Both the position numbers and the translations under genes were made by a program. Of a DNA stretch of 64,000 bases, positions 1 to 10,040 are shown one piece after another. Numbering within the stretch: position 1 is the first letter of the stretch; each line of letters starts with the position of its first letter. The DNA lies in the NCBI GenBank assembly GCA_014193395.1, contig BJHT01000003.1, positions 1 through 64,000 of the forward strand, read 5' to 3'. Under the pieces are notes generated by a model. It did not search any database. It was not told where the DNA came from and saw only the letters and a list, made by a program, of their open reading frames with translations. This stretch comes from Verrucomicrobiota bacterium (GTDB taxonomy: Bacteria > Verrucomicrobiota > Verrucomicrobiia > Limisphaerales > BJHT01).

Positions 1-295
1 GGCGGCTTGTAGACACCCGCGGAAGGCCGGGATACTGCGGCCTCGCGTTCTGCGCGCTCCAGGTGGAGGTGGAGCGGGTGGTTCAATAGCCGGTTCCCAT
101 TCACCGTGAAACTGCTCCTCGCCCTCGCCACGCTGCTGCCTTTTCCCCCCGCCCCGGTGCCGGCCGCCGGTCCGCCAGCGCGTCCGCGGCGCGACCCTTG
201 AGCGCAGCGCCTGCCCAGCCACGGGCAAGGATGACTTCTACGAGCCAGCAGCAGCTCGCAAAGCTGTGGGGCGGGAGGACATGAAGCAGAGTAGC

Positions 296-311
296 GTCTG
301 GTATAGCAGAC
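296..311. promoter_or_regulatory. Short inverted repeat GTCTG-GTATAG-CAGAC upstream of the HipB-like gene; possible autoregulatory operator
   Basis: Perfect 5-bp arms with a 6-nt spacer, 42 bp upstream of the antitoxin-like ATG at 353. Too short to be decisive. Confidence 0.25.
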
Positions 312-352
312 TTTGCTTTACACTCTGTCAGCTTTAGCGGACCGTATGCGCC

Positions 353-667
353 ATGCCGCACGCGCCATCCATTCCGCTGCCCGCCGCCCACGCGCTTCGC
401 AAACTGGGCCGCGACCTCGCGCTCGCGCGCCGCAAGCGCGGCATCGCCACTGCCGATATGGCCGAACGACTTTTCATCAGCCGCGACACGCTCTGGCGGA
501 TGGAGCGCGGCGATCCCACCGTGGCCCTCGGCACGCTCGCGACTGCCGCGTTCGTGCTGCAGTTGCATGACCGGCTCGCCAACCTCGCCGCGCCGGCGAC
601 CGATGCGCTGGCGCTGAGCTTGGATGAACGCCGCCTGCCCAAACGCATCCACCGCACCCGGCCATGA
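353..667 (+). CDS. XRE/HipB-like HTH protein, putative antitoxin
   Basis: 104 aa with HTH-like region LGRDLALARRKRGIATADMAERLFISRDTLWRMERGD; ATGA overlap with the downstream HipA-like gene. Confidence 0.75.
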   Translation: MPHAPSIPLPAAHALRKLGRDLALARRKRGIATADMAERLFISRDTLWRMERGDPTVALGTLATAAFVLQLHDRLANLAAPATDALALSLDERRLPKRIHRTRP

Positions 668-1887
668 GCGTGGAAGTTCATATCGAGCGCGACGGTGAGA
701 CGCGTCTTGTCGGACGCCTTCATACTGCGGAACGAAGCGCAGCCGTGTCATTCGAATACGCCGCCGAGTGGCTCGGGCGTGCGGGCGCTTTCGCCATCGA
801 TCCCACGTCGCTGCCGCTGCGCGCCGGCGCGCATCACAGCGCGGTGCTTTTCGGCGCGATGCAGGATTGCGGCCCCGACCGTTGGGGACGGGTGCTGATT
901 GAGCGTGCGGTGCGGAAGCACGTCCTCGACCGCAAGCCGTATCACGATCTCGATTACGTGCTCGCACTCGACGACGCCTCCCGCATCGGCGCGCTCCGCT
1001 TTCGGGCGGAAGCGCACGGTCCATTCCTCGCCGCCGGTGGCGGAAAAATCCCGCCGCTCGTGCAGCTCGCGGCCCTGCTGAATGCGGCCACTGCCGTCCA
1101 CAGCGAAACCGAGACCGCCCAGGACCTGCGCTATCTGCTTGGCCAGGGATCGCCGCTCGGCGGCGCGCGGCCCAAATCCGCGGTCGCCCTCGCCGATGGC
1201 CGGCTTGCCATTGCGAAATTCTCCAAACCCGACGACGTGCGCGACATCGCCGCCGGCGAAATCCTCGCTCTCACGCTCGCGAGAAAGGCGGGCATCCGGG
1301 TCCCGGCCCACCGACTCGTGGAGGTGAAAGGCAAAGGCGTCTCGGTGATCACCCGCTTCGATCGTGACGGCGTGCGACGCATCCCGTTCCTTTCCGCCCA
1401 CAGTCTGCTCGGCCTCGCGCCCGGCGCACCCGGTGCCCACACGATGCTCGCCGATGGCATCCGCCAATTTGGCGACGATACCGCTGGCGATCTGCGCGAA
1501 CTCTGGCGTCGTCTCGTCTTTTCCCTCCTCGTCAGCAACTACGACGACCACCTCCGCAACCACGGGTTCCTCATGCGCGCGCCGGGCCGCTGGGCGCTTT
1601 CACCCGCCTACGACCTCAATCCCGTGCCCGAAATCGACCGCACGCAAACACCGAAGACCCCCATCACCGAGGACCAAGAGGAGACCTCCATCGCCGCCGC
1701 GTTGGCCGCCGCGCCGCGCTTCGGTCTCAAAGCCGCGGTGGCAAGAGCCACCCTTCGCGAAGTTCTCGCTGCCGTTTCCGGCTGGCGCAAAACCGGCCGT
1801 CAGCTCCGCCTCAAAGCTCAAACCCTCGACGCCTACGCCACCGCCTTCGAGCATCCGCTCCGGGACGAAGCCGGACGCCTTGCTTAA
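664..1887 (+). CDS. HipA family kinase/toxin-like protein
   Basis: HipA-type motifs QDCGPDRWGR, GGARPKSAV, NYDDHLRNHGFL, SPAYDLNP; overlaps the HipB-like gene by 4 bp. Confidence 0.85.
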   Translation: MSVEVHIERDGETRLVGRLHTAERSAAVSFEYAAEWLGRAGAFAIDPTSLPLRAGAHHSAVLFGAMQDCGPDRWGRVLIERAVRKHVLDRKPYHDLDYVLALDDASRIGALRFRAEAHGPFLAAGGGKIPPLVQLAALLNAATAVHSETETAQDLRYLLGQGSPLGGARPKSAVALADGRLAIAKFSKPDDVRDIAAGEILALTLARKAGIRVPAHRLVEVKGKGVSVITRFDRDGVRRIPFLSAHSLLGLAPGAPGAHTMLADGIRQFGDDTAGDLRELWRRLVFSLLVSNYDDHLRNHGFLMRAPGRWALSPAYDLNPVPEIDRTQTPKTPITEDQEETSIAAALAAAPRFGLKAAVARATLREVLAAVSGWRKTGRQLRLKAQTLDAYATAFEHPLRDEAGRLA

Positions 1888-1969
1888 TCGCGAGCAATCC
1901 CGCCGACACCGTGTTCGAGATCGCCCGCGGAATCTTATCTTCCCTGCTGATCGCGCCGCACGGACTTAT

Positions 1970-2038
1970 GGTAAAAGATGGGGGGGTAAAAGATGGGAAC
2001 TCTCCGATGGATTTTTCTTTTACCGCCCATCTGTTGCC
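1970..2038. repeat. Palindromic (REPIN-like) element with GGTAAAAGATGGG units
   Basis: Left arm GGTAAAAGATGGGGGGGTAAAAGATGGG (1970-1997), right arm TCTTTTACCGCCCATCTGTTGCC (2016-2038) approximately its reverse complement; related element at 55059-55142. Confidence 0.7.
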
Positions 2039-2054
2039 ATCAAACAGCCCGCAC

Positions 2055-3308
2055 ATGAAACCCGGTCGCGCACTCCTCGCCTTGCTCCTGCTCTTCACCC
2101 CGCTGAACACGCCGCGCGCGGCCGAACCGGCGCGTCCGCAAGTCCTGCTCTACTCGGGGTGGCAGACGATCAACATCGGCGACATGGGCCACACGCTGGG
2201 AACGCTGCGCATCCTTGAGCGCGACCTGCCGGAGGCGGACGTGGTGTGGTGGGCGGTGAGTCTCAATGAGGACGTGCGCCGGCTGCAGGCGCGGCGTTTT
2301 CCCAAGGTGCGGATCGTGCAGGGAACCGTGGACGAGCAGGGCGAACCGAGCACGCCCGAGCTGCGCGAGGCGGTGCGGCGCGCGTCGTTGCTCATCGCGA
2401 ATTCCAAGCCGGGCTTGTTCTCGGCGATGGTGCGGGTCGCGAAACGCTTCGACAAACCGTGGGGCGCCTACGGCCATTCGTATGAGGCGGACACCTTCAC
2501 GAAGCGGCCGGAGCTGGTGCCGCTGTTCAGCCGCGCGGCGTTCATCTTCTGCCGCGACTCGCAGACGCTCGCCACCGTGCGGCGGGCGGCCATCACGGCG
2601 GGGCACGTTGCCTTCGGGCCGGACGGCTGTTTCGGCATTGATGTGCGGGACGATGCGAAGGCGGACGCGTGGCTTGCGGCGCGCGGACTGAAGGAGCGCG
2701 AGTTCATCACGATCATGCTGCGCACGAACACGCCGAAGCATCCGACGAACGACGAGCCGCTGAATCCGCAGCGCCCGACGGAACAGCAGCGGCGCGACGA
2801 CGAGACGCGTGCGGCGAAATTCCGCGAGGTGATGATCCGCTGGGTGCGTGACACCGGGATGAAAATCGTGATCGCGCCCGAGGTGGACAAGGAGATCGCG
2901 CACAACCAGCGCCTGCTGTTCGACCCGCTGCCCGACGACGTGAAGGCGAAGGTCGTCCTGCGCGACACGTTCTGGCTGCCGGACGAAGCGGCGGCGGTGT
3001 TCGCCAAGGCCCGCGTGGTCGTGTGCCACGAGCCGCACAGTTGCATCATCGCGCTGGCGATGGGCACGCCGATCTTGCATCCGAGCTCGCTCGTGCATGG
3101 GCCGAAGCGCGAGATGTTCGCGGACATCGGCCTGCGCGAGTGGCTGCTCGATCTGGATGCGCAACCGGCGGGCGCGGTCACAGCCGCGCTGCTGGCGATT
3201 CACCGCGATTACCCGGCCGCACTGGCGAAGACGCGGACCGCGATGGCATTCGTGCGCGGCAAACAGGCGGAGACGATGCGGGTGGTGAAAGCGAGTTTGA
3301 AACCATGA
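2055..3308 (+). CDS. Secreted polysaccharide pyruvyl transferase family-like protein
   Basis: Signal-peptide-like start MKPGRALLALLLLFTPLNTPRAAEP; body VLLYSGWQTINIGDMGHTLGTLRIL...VVCHEPHSCIIALAMGTPIL. ORF is open from 1911 but the ATG at 2055 is a better start. Confidence 0.65.
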   Translation: MKPGRALLALLLLFTPLNTPRAAEPARPQVLLYSGWQTINIGDMGHTLGTLRILERDLPEADVVWWAVSLNEDVRRLQARRFPKVRIVQGTVDEQGEPSTPELREAVRRASLLIANSKPGLFSAMVRVAKRFDKPWGAYGHSYEADTFTKRPELVPLFSRAAFIFCRDSQTLATVRRAAITAGHVAFGPDGCFGIDVRDDAKADAWLAARGLKEREFITIMLRTNTPKHPTNDEPLNPQRPTEQQRRDDETRAAKFREVMIRWVRDTGMKIVIAPEVDKEIAHNQRLLFDPLPDDVKAKVVLRDTFWLPDEAAAVFAKARVVVCHEPHSCIIALAMGTPILHPSSLVHGPKREMFADIGLREWLLDLDAQPAGAVTAALLAIHRDYPAALAKTRTAMAFVRGKQAETMRVVKASLKP

Positions 3309-3437
3309 ACGTGGAACAAGCCGTCGGCACCGAGCCGTCCCTTCGCTGTCGGAGCGCGGGCTTCCCTTCCGACCGGCGCGTCCCTGGCGGCGGGGCGTTC
3401 GTTCTCCGTGGCGGACGCGCTGTCGCCCGCGCGGCTG

Positions 3438-4505
3438 TCACGCGCGGGGCACCGGGCCGGTCGTGCCGCCTTCGACAAACTCCGCGGGCGTGACGGTCTG
3501 GCGCAGATCCTTCTTGCCCCGGCTCACGTTGGTCGCCCAGCGCACGACGCGGCGGACCACGGGCGCGGGGTCCCAGCGGATGTGCGCGATCGTGGGCTGA
3601 CACCACTCGAAGGTCGGGTCGGCATCCGTGCAGACCAGCGAGACCTGCTGCGGCACGCGGATGCCGCGCGCGGCGAGGAACTGCTGGGTGGCGACAAAAA
3701 ACGGGGCTTCGTCGATGATCAGCGCCGTGGGCGGCGTGACTTGGAAGAGCGACCGCAGCAGTTCGTGAAAGCCCGCCCGGGTTGCCTCCCAGTCCGGCAG
3801 ATTGAAAGCGCCCACCGGCACGCCCCGGGCCTGGAGTTCCTCCAGAAAGGCTCGCTCGGCCCGACCCGGCTCCGGCAATCGTCGCTCTCGCCGGACCACC
3901 AGCACGATTCGGCGATGCCCGAGCCTGATCAGACTGCGGGTCGCAGCGATCACCGCCGGCACCTTGTCCGGCCCCGTGCCCGCGATGGGCAATCCCTCCC
4001 GGCGCCCAAACAGGGCAAACGCCGGCATCGGCTGCGTGCAGAACCATGCCAACACTTCGCGGGAGCCGGCCCCGATCACCCACGCATCCGCCTCGGTCTG
4101 CCGGACGAGCCGGCCGACGCGCGCGACATCCATTCCGAGTTCCACCAGGCATTTTTCGGCGAAGAAGGCGGTATGGCCCGCGGCCACCAACGAATGGTTG
4201 AGTTCCACCGTGTAGCCCTCGGTGCGCCCCATGGGATCGTATTCCAGCATGGCGATCCGCATCGGGCGCGCGGCGGCGCCGTCGGGCACGACAATGCGCC
4301 GTTTGCGGCCCGGCCCCTGCCCCACCAGCCGGCCCTCCTCCTCGAGCTGCCGCAGCGCCGCCTCCACCGTCTTGCGGTTCACCCCGAGGTCCCCGGCCAG
4401 CGTCCCCACGCCCGGCAGGCTCCCGACCCAGTGTCCCCGCGCCAGCTCCCGCCGCAGGTGCAGCGCAACCTGCTCGGCGGCGGAGAACATGCGCAAGGGG
4501 TGCAT
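3438..4505 (-). CDS. GntR-type HTH regulator with LacI-like sugar-binding domain
   Basis: N-terminal wHTH LRRELARGHWVGSLPGVGTLAGDLGVNRKTVEAALRQLEEEGRL followed by LacI-like effector domain (IAMLEYDPMGRTEGYTVEL...LIIDEAPFFVATQQFLAARGIRVPQQVSLVCTD). Start placed at MHPLRM (4505). Confidence 0.8.
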   Translation of the reverse strand: MHPLRMFSAAEQVALHLRRELARGHWVGSLPGVGTLAGDLGVNRKTVEAALRQLEEEGRLVGQGPGRKRRIVVPDGAAARPMRIAMLEYDPMGRTEGYTVELNHSLVAAGHTAFFAEKCLVELGMDVARVGRLVRQTEADAWVIGAGSREVLAWFCTQPMPAFALFGRREGLPIAGTGPDKVPAVIAATRSLIRLGHRRIVLVVRRERRLPEPGRAERAFLEELQARGVPVGAFNLPDWEATRAGFHELLRSLFQVTPPTALIIDEAPFFVATQQFLAARGIRVPQQVSLVCTDADPTFEWCQPTIAHIRWDPAPVVRRVVRWATNVSRGKKDLRQTVTPAEFVEGGTTGPVPRA

Positions 4506-4512
4506 GTGGCCA

Positions 4513-4560
4513 ACCAACCCCCAAAAGGGACTGGTTGTCGAGCAACTATTCCTTGCGTCA
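4513..4560. promoter_or_regulatory. Conserved upstream element, copy A (divergent regulator/prepilin intergenic region)
   Basis: accaacccccaaaagggactggttgtcgagcaactattccttgcgtca aligns with 6819-6866 (one 1-nt indel); left edge 116 bp upstream of ATG 4629. Confidence 0.5.
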
Positions 4561-4628
4561 AGCGCGGGCGGCGGCACCCTCCCATTGACCCGCACCCGTT
4601 GCAGCCGTAGAACAGCATGCATTCCACC

Positions 4629-5462
4629 ATGTCAAAACCTGATCCGAACAAAACCGCCCTTGCTCACCGGGGTCATGCCGGTGCGGCCTCGGGATTCACC
4701 CTGATCGAGCTGCTGGTCGTGATCGCCATCATCGGCATTCTCGCCAGCCTGCTCCTGCCCGCGCTGGGCAAGGCCAAGGACAAGGCTCACACCATGAAGT
4801 GCCTGAACAACCTCAAGCAGATCGGGGTTTTCGTGCAGCTCTACACAGATGACTACCGTGACTTTTTTCCCGCATGTCGGAAACAGGATCCCTCGCTGCC
4901 ACCCCAGGACGACTGGTGGGGGACTTACGTCACCCCGGCTTCCGCCGGAAATTCCAACTACTTCCATTGTCCCGTGCTCCGCGGGGTGCGGAATCAATAT
5001 ACGCCCGGATTTCAGTGGGATTACTCGGCCACGCCGGCCAACCCCGGCAGCCGGGTCGGCTACGCCGCCAATGTTTTCTTTCTCTTCTATCCGCCCCCCA
5101 GCGCCCAAGGTGCGAGCACCGTCACCGTGGGTGGCTTCAGTTTCAGCTCCGGCTACAATGTGTCCCGCAGTTCCGTTCTCTTCCCGAGCGACACCATCGA
5201 AGTCGGCGATGCGGAAGGCTTCTGGAGCATGAGCGCTTACTGGCCCAATGCCGTCATGGACGGCTCGAATCTCGCCTACGAAGGCATCGCCTGCCGGCAT
5301 GGCGGCGGGCCGGGCAAGGGGGTCAACGGCGGGCGCGGCGTCGTGGTCTTCACCGATTCCCATGCCGAATCTCGCCCCGACGACAAAATCAATCCGCAGG
5401 CTGCGAACCGCCTGATTAATTCCATGTATTGGGATCCGCAGCGCCGGGCCGGGAGTCAGTGA
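4629..5462 (+). CDS. Prepilin-type N-terminal cleavage/methylation domain protein
   Basis: [45 protein letters not shown] type IV pilin-like N-terminus; H...FTDSHAES C-terminal region. Confidence 0.9.
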   Translation: MSKPDPNKTALAHRGHAGAASGFTLIELLVVIAIIGILASLLLPALGKAKDKAHTMKCLNNLKQIGVFVQLYTDDYRDFFPACRKQDPSLPPQDDWWGTYVTPASAGNSNYFHCPVLRGVRNQYTPGFQWDYSATPANPGSRVGYAANVFFLFYPPPSAQGASTVTVGGFSFSSGYNVSRSSVLFPSDTIEVGDAEGFWSMSAYWPNAVMDGSNLAYEGIACRHGGGPGKGVNGGRGVVVFTDSHAESRPDDKINPQAANRLINSMYWDPQRRAGSQ

Positions 5463-5497
5463 CGATCACAATCAGTTCGCCAATTTCGCCAACCATT

Positions 5498-6274
5498 ATG
5501 AAGCCTGTTATGCCGTATCCAGTGCGCTCGGCCTTCACCCTGATCGAGCTGCTCGTCGTGATCGCCATCATCGGCATCCTCGCCTCGATGCTTCTCCCGG
5601 CCTTGGGCAGCGCCAAGCTCAAGGCCAAAGGCGTCGCCTGCGCGAACAACGAAAAGCAGATCGGGATGGGCATCCTGATGTACGTCTCCGACTGCACTTA
5701 CTACCCGCAGGGCATCATGGCCGACGGCACCACCTGGCTGTGGCCCGCGCAGATGCGGCAGGGCATCGGCGCCGGCCGGAATACGAAAATCTTCCGATGC
5801 CCGGCCGTCCAGGGCACCAATGCCCAGTGGAATGTGACCTTCGGCAGCGGCCTCCCGGCCTACGGCGGTTACGAGCAGGACGAGGTCCGCCTGCGCTCCG
5901 GCGGCAGCAGCTTCCTGAGCTACGGCTACAATGTCTGGGGCGCGTTCGTCGGGCGAAATCCCAACACCGGATTGGGAGTCTATGAAGGCACCAATCCGGC
6001 CAATGGCCAGACTGCGGAAACCATGGTGGTCAAGCCCACGGACATGATCGCCCTGGGTGACAGCAATTTCGACCTCGCGCTGGGCGGCGATCCCAACTGG
6101 AGCGGCTTCATCGGCATCTACGCCCTGCGCCAATACCCGGGCGAACTGCACAACGGCAAGCGGGCGAACATCCTTTTCTGCGACGGACATGTGGAATCCA
6201 AGACCCGCGCGCAACTCGTCTCCGCCACGGACCCCGCGATCATCAGCCAGTGGAACAACACCAACCAACCCTGA
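5498..6274 (+). CDS. Prepilin-type N-terminal cleavage/methylation domain protein (H-X9-DG-like C-terminus)
   Basis: [46 protein letters not shown]-terminal [17 protein letters not shown]. Confidence 0.9.
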   Translation: MKPVMPYPVRSAFTLIELLVVIAIIGILASMLLPALGSAKLKAKGVACANNEKQIGMGILMYVSDCTYYPQGIMADGTTWLWPAQMRQGIGAGRNTKIFRCPAVQGTNAQWNVTFGSGLPAYGGYEQDEVRLRSGGSSFLSYGYNVWGAFVGRNPNTGLGVYEGTNPANGQTAETMVVKPTDMIALGDSNFDLALGGDPNWSGFIGIYALRQYPGELHNGKRANILFCDGHVESKTRAQLVSATDPAIISQWNNTNQP

Positions 6275-6346
6275 TCGTCGTCCGCCAGCCCTCCGCTGCG
6301 CCCGGTTATTTCGCAGCCTCATCGAAGTCGCAGGCCCCCCGCCCGT

Positions 6347-6466
6347 GTAGCGCAGGTATCCAAACCTCCTGTGTCGCCGACTTCCAAGTGGGCAGGGTGT
6401 CGGCCTTGCCGAGCGCGCCGCGGGTTTGGAAACCCGCGATACAGCAGGCTTGGAAGCCTGCGCTAC
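6347..6466. repeat. Composite palindromic intergenic repeat (REP-like)
   Basis: Terminal inverted repeat GTAGCGCAGG (6347-6356)/CCTGCGCTAC (6457-6466); internal palindromes CGCGGGTTTGGAAACCCGCG (6419-6438) and GCAGGCTTGGAAGCCTGC (6444-6461). Confidence 0.75.
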
Positions 6467-6818
6467 AAAATGAGCATGAAATATCCGGGTTAGTCCCGCT
6501 TCTGAAGTCAGGGTCCTGCCCCGGACACCGCGCCTTTCGCGCCACCGCCGCGCTCCATCACAACCCGTCTTGCCCGCGGATTCGCCCAAACTCCGAAGCA
6601 GCTTTTCAGCAACGGTCAGGCACGCGGCTTTCGGGCCGCAGCAACGTGCGCCGGCTCAGGAAATTCGGAGCCGGCGATTCGAGTCGGCTCCTGCCGCGAC
6701 ATGCACGCCGCGCTCCGCGGGCTTCCCGATCACCATCCGCGCCGTCGCCTCCCAAGCTCGGGATTAACATGCCGGATCAAACTCCCACCGTTCCGTGACC
6801 AGTTTACACGCCGCACCA

Positions 6819-6866
6819 ACCATCCCCCAAAAGGGGCTGCTCGCCGGACGGACTATCCCTCGCGCC
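6819..6866. promoter_or_regulatory. Conserved upstream element, copy B
   Basis: accatcccccaaaaggggctgctcgccggacggactatccctcgcgcc aligns with 4513-4560; left edge 116 bp upstream of ATG 6935. Confidence 0.5.
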
Positions 6867-6934
6867 GGAGAAGAGCGCCCGTAGATTAACTGGGAAAGTC
6901 AGATCATCTAACAGCGACATACACGCATCCCCCA

Positions 6935-7750
6935 ATGAAAACCTCGCGCTTGCTCCGCTCATTCTCCGCCCCCGCCCGGTCGGGAGGCTTCACCCTGATC
7001 GAGCTGCTGGTGGTGATCGCCATCATCGGCATCCTCGCGGCGATGCTGCTGCCGGCGCTCGGCTCCGCCAAGCTCAAGGCCCACGGCGTCAAGTGCCTGA
7101 ACAACAACATGCAACTGCTGCTGTCCTGGAAGCTCTACGCCGATGACAACTACGACCGGATCGCGCCCGTGACCATCACGGATTGGAACAGCGGCGGCAA
7201 TATCAACACCTGGCAGGTGCAATGGTGCGGTGGAACCATGAGATTCGTGCGGACCACCTCCACCAACCCAGTGCCGATCACCGCCGCCTTGATGTTCCCC
7301 TACAACAACAATTTGGGGATCTACCGGTGCCCGGCCGACAAGAGCATGGATTTCGGCGCCCAGCGCGTTCGCAGCGTCGCCGCCAGCCAGGCGTTTTACC
7401 CCGCCGCGCAACCTCTGGGCGCCGCCTATCAGCACTTTTCCAGAACCACCGAACTCGGGGCACCCTCCGAGACCTGGATTTTCCTCGATGAAAGCGCGGT
7501 CAGCATCAACGATTCCTCGATGGCCGTGGCGATGGTCGCGCCGAGCGATACGGTCGGACGAGTGATTGATTTACCTGCCAGCTACCATAACAAGGCCTCC
7601 GCCATGGCCTTCGCCGATGGTAGTTCGATCATTCACAAATGGAAAAGCTGGCAGATGGCTGATCCGGCCACCTTCAACACGTCGAACAGTGATCCGCTTT
7701 TTGTTGAGGACACCAAATGGCTCACCAGCGTCACGTCGCAGCTCAAGTAG
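6935..7750 (+). CDS. Prepilin-type N-terminal cleavage/methylation domain protein
   Basis: [46 protein letters not shown]-terminal [16 protein letters not shown]. Confidence 0.9.
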   Translation: MKTSRLLRSFSAPARSGGFTLIELLVVIAIIGILAAMLLPALGSAKLKAHGVKCLNNNMQLLLSWKLYADDNYDRIAPVTITDWNSGGNINTWQVQWCGGTMRFVRTTSTNPVPITAALMFPYNNNLGIYRCPADKSMDFGAQRVRSVAASQAFYPAAQPLGAAYQHFSRTTELGAPSETWIFLDESAVSINDSSMAVAMVAPSDTVGRVIDLPASYHNKASAMAFADGSSIIHKWKSWQMADPATFNTSNSDPLFVEDTKWLTSVTSQLK

Positions 7751-7877
7751 GCTGCGCCCGGCTGCTGCGGGTCGGGGTAATGAAGTTCATCGCCGTTCAA
7801 AATGATTTTCCGATCTTGATTTCCTTCAAACGATCGACACCGCCTGTTTGCGCGTAACCTGAAACACCACCAACTCA

Positions 7878-10004
7878 ATGCTAATCCTCCGAAAATCGCT
7901 CCGGCGCATCTGTCTGCTCGCAGCGCTCGCCCTGTGTGCCCCCCACCTCTCCGCCGCTCCCAAGCCCCCGCCGCCCGCCCCGCTCACTGCCGACGGCCAG
8001 CGCCATCTCGACAAATACACCGCCCAACTCGCCGCCGCGCAGGCGGAGGTCAACAAGGCCCTGCCGAAGATCGACGAGGGAAAAAAGGCCGCCCTCCAGA
8101 AAGCCCGTGAAGCCCTCAAGGCCGCCGAGTCGCAGGCTAATTCCACGCAGCAATCCCAAGGGAAAATTCAAACCGCCAAAGCCCTGGTCGATCATGCCAA
8201 GGGCAAGTGGCTCGGCGGCGCGGCCAAGGGCATTGCCGCGGCCGAAGCTGCGCTGAAAAAGGCGACCACCGACGCCGAACGCGAAGCGGCGAAGAAGGAT
8301 CTGGCCAAATGGCAGGCGGACAAGGAAGCCGGCCTCAAGGCGCTCGCGGAACGCCAGGCCGCGTTGGACAAGGCCATGCTCGACGCCACAAACGTGACCA
8401 AGGCAAATCAAGCGGCCCAGGCGGCACTGGCCCAGGCCCAAGCCAATGAACTGAAGGCCGCCGAAGCCATCCTCGCCGACCTCCAGCCCATCATCGCCAG
8501 CGACCGACTGGATTCGTCGCTTGTCCGCGCTGCCGTCCTGGCGAAGGCCACGCCGCGCGGGTTGGCGGAGTTCGCGCAGCAGGGCAACGAGCACGCGGCA
8601 CTCGTGGACCAACTCCTGGGCGATGACGCCTTGATGAAACAGATGCTCCTCGCCGGTGGCGCCGACTCCGGCAAATACGGCCCGGCGATGCAGGTTTACA
8701 CGGCCATTCAGAAGGCCAGCCCGAAGGCCCGCGACGGGGTCTTTCAGCGACTGGCGCTCGCTACGGCCCTCGAACACGCTGTGCCGGTCAAGCAGAACAA
8801 CGCCCAGACCGAGACCACCGCGCCGACCATCGTTGATCCTGTGAAGCGTTACCTGCATTACGAGAAGGCCTACCTTGATGGCGAACTCGACCCGGCCTTC
8901 AAAAACTTCTCCGTCTGGGAATATCGGATGGTCGTCGATTGCGATGCGCCCGATTCCATTCTGGCGTGGGGACGCGAGATGCTCCGTAACTACCGGCCCG
9001 ACCATATCTACAATCCAGACTACGGCTGGCGCTATTCGGGAACCGTGCGGACCGAAGTCAAATACGGCTCTGAATGCGTCAAGGACGATCTGCCTCACCT
9101 CAACTCTTATCAAAACATCCCGAAGGATGGCGGGGTCTGCGGCCGGCGCGCATTCTTTGGCCGGTTTATCCTGAAAAGCTTCGGCATCCCAGTGTGGGGC
9201 GTGACCCAGCACGCACATGCGGCCGTGGGGCACTGGACGCCGAAAGCCTGGGTGGTCAATCTCGGCGCGGGCTTTCAACACAGTTGGTGGGACAAGCAGG
9301 AGAGTCCCCGCAGCGGTTCGGACTTCCTGCTGGAGACCCAGGCGCGCACGCAGCCACAGGACTATGTGAAAGTGCTGCGGGCACAGTGGGTCAGCCGCGT
9401 TCTGGGCGAGCAGGAATACAACGATCGCAGGCATGTTGCCGGCGGCTTGTGGAGCAGCATGGCGCATTTTCAAGCCCGCGCGATTGCGACCGCCACCAAG
9501 GCGGTAGCTCTGGGACCGCTCGGCCAGGAGCTTGGTGAAGCGAATGAATCAGAGGACAAGAAAGCAAGGGTCGTCGAGAAGGTGGCCGTGACCGCGGCCG
9601 ACCAGAAACCCGTGGTCGGCAAGGCTGGTGCCATCACCGTCCCGGCGGTGGCTCACACCAAACCGTCAGGACACTTCGCTGCGATGAAAAGCTTCGCGGG
9701 CGGCATGCAATTGCACGCCACCGGTGGCTTCAAAGCCCAGTATGTCATCGACGCGCCGCAGGCCGGCAAATATGCGCTGGCCGCGCAGGTGGCGACGGTG
9801 CATGAGGGGCAGAAATTCCTCTTTGCAGCCAACGACGCCAAGGCCTCGGCGGAGGTTCCGGCACCCTACACCATCGGCCTCTGGCAACCGACCCCGTCCG
9901 TCGAAGTCATGCTAGTCAAGGGCCAGAATGTCCTGAGTGTCGCACTCAAGGAAGGTAGCCGCGGCGTCGCCATCAAAGACTTCACGCTCACCCCCGTGAA
10001 ATAA
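7878..10004 (+). CDS. Secreted protein with coiled-coil-like N-terminal region and transglutaminase-like core
   Basis: Signal-peptide-like N-terminus, Ala/Lys/Glu-rich helical segment, then GGVCGRRAFFGRFILKSFGIPVWGVTQHAHAAVGHW, resembling the Cys/His arrangement of transglutaminase-like folds. Confidence 0.55.
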   Translation: MLILRKSLRRICLLAALALCAPHLSAAPKPPPPAPLTADGQRHLDKYTAQLAAAQAEVNKALPKIDEGKKAALQKAREALKAAESQANSTQQSQGKIQTAKALVDHAKGKWLGGAAKGIAAAEAALKKATTDAEREAAKKDLAKWQADKEAGLKALAERQAALDKAMLDATNVTKANQAAQAALAQAQANELKAAEAILADLQPIIASDRLDSSLVRAAVLAKATPRGLAEFAQQGNEHAALVDQLLGDDALMKQMLLAGGADSGKYGPAMQVYTAIQKASPKARDGVFQRLALATALEHAVPVKQNNAQTETTAPTIVDPVKRYLHYEKAYLDGELDPAFKNFSVWEYRMVVDCDAPDSILAWGREMLRNYRPDHIYNPDYGWRYSGTVRTEVKYGSECVKDDLPHLNSYQNIPKDGGVCGRRAFFGRFILKSFGIPVWGVTQHAHAAVGHWTPKAWVVNLGAGFQHSWWDKQESPRSGSDFLLETQARTQPQDYVKVLRAQWVSRVLGEQEYNDRRHVAGGLWSSMAHFQARAIATATKAVALGPLGQELGEANESEDKKARVVEKVAVTAADQKPVVGKAGAITVPAVAHTKPSGHFAAMKSFAGGMQLHATGGFKAQYVIDAPQAGKYALAAQVATVHEGQKFLFAANDAKASAEVPAPYTIGLWQPTPSVEVMLVKGQNVLSVALKEGSRGVAIKDFTLTPVK

Positions 10005-10040
10005 CTCCACCAACTCAAATCACAGCCAACCCACTAACCA

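Noticed and set aside
101-1024. Minus-strand 307-aa ORF, and other long antisense ORFs (e.g. 2040-3203, 3178-4545, 7881-9473, 10182-11261, 31901-33085, 34220-35830, 43655-45295, 55088-56908, 57911-59437, 60040-61569)
   Set aside because: High-GC shadow ORFs opposite well supported genes; translations are Arg/His/Gly-rich without recognisable domains.
6250-6798. 182-aa + strand ORF in the intergenic region
   Set aside because: Crosses the palindromic repeat, low-complexity composition, no recognisable domain; probably spurious.
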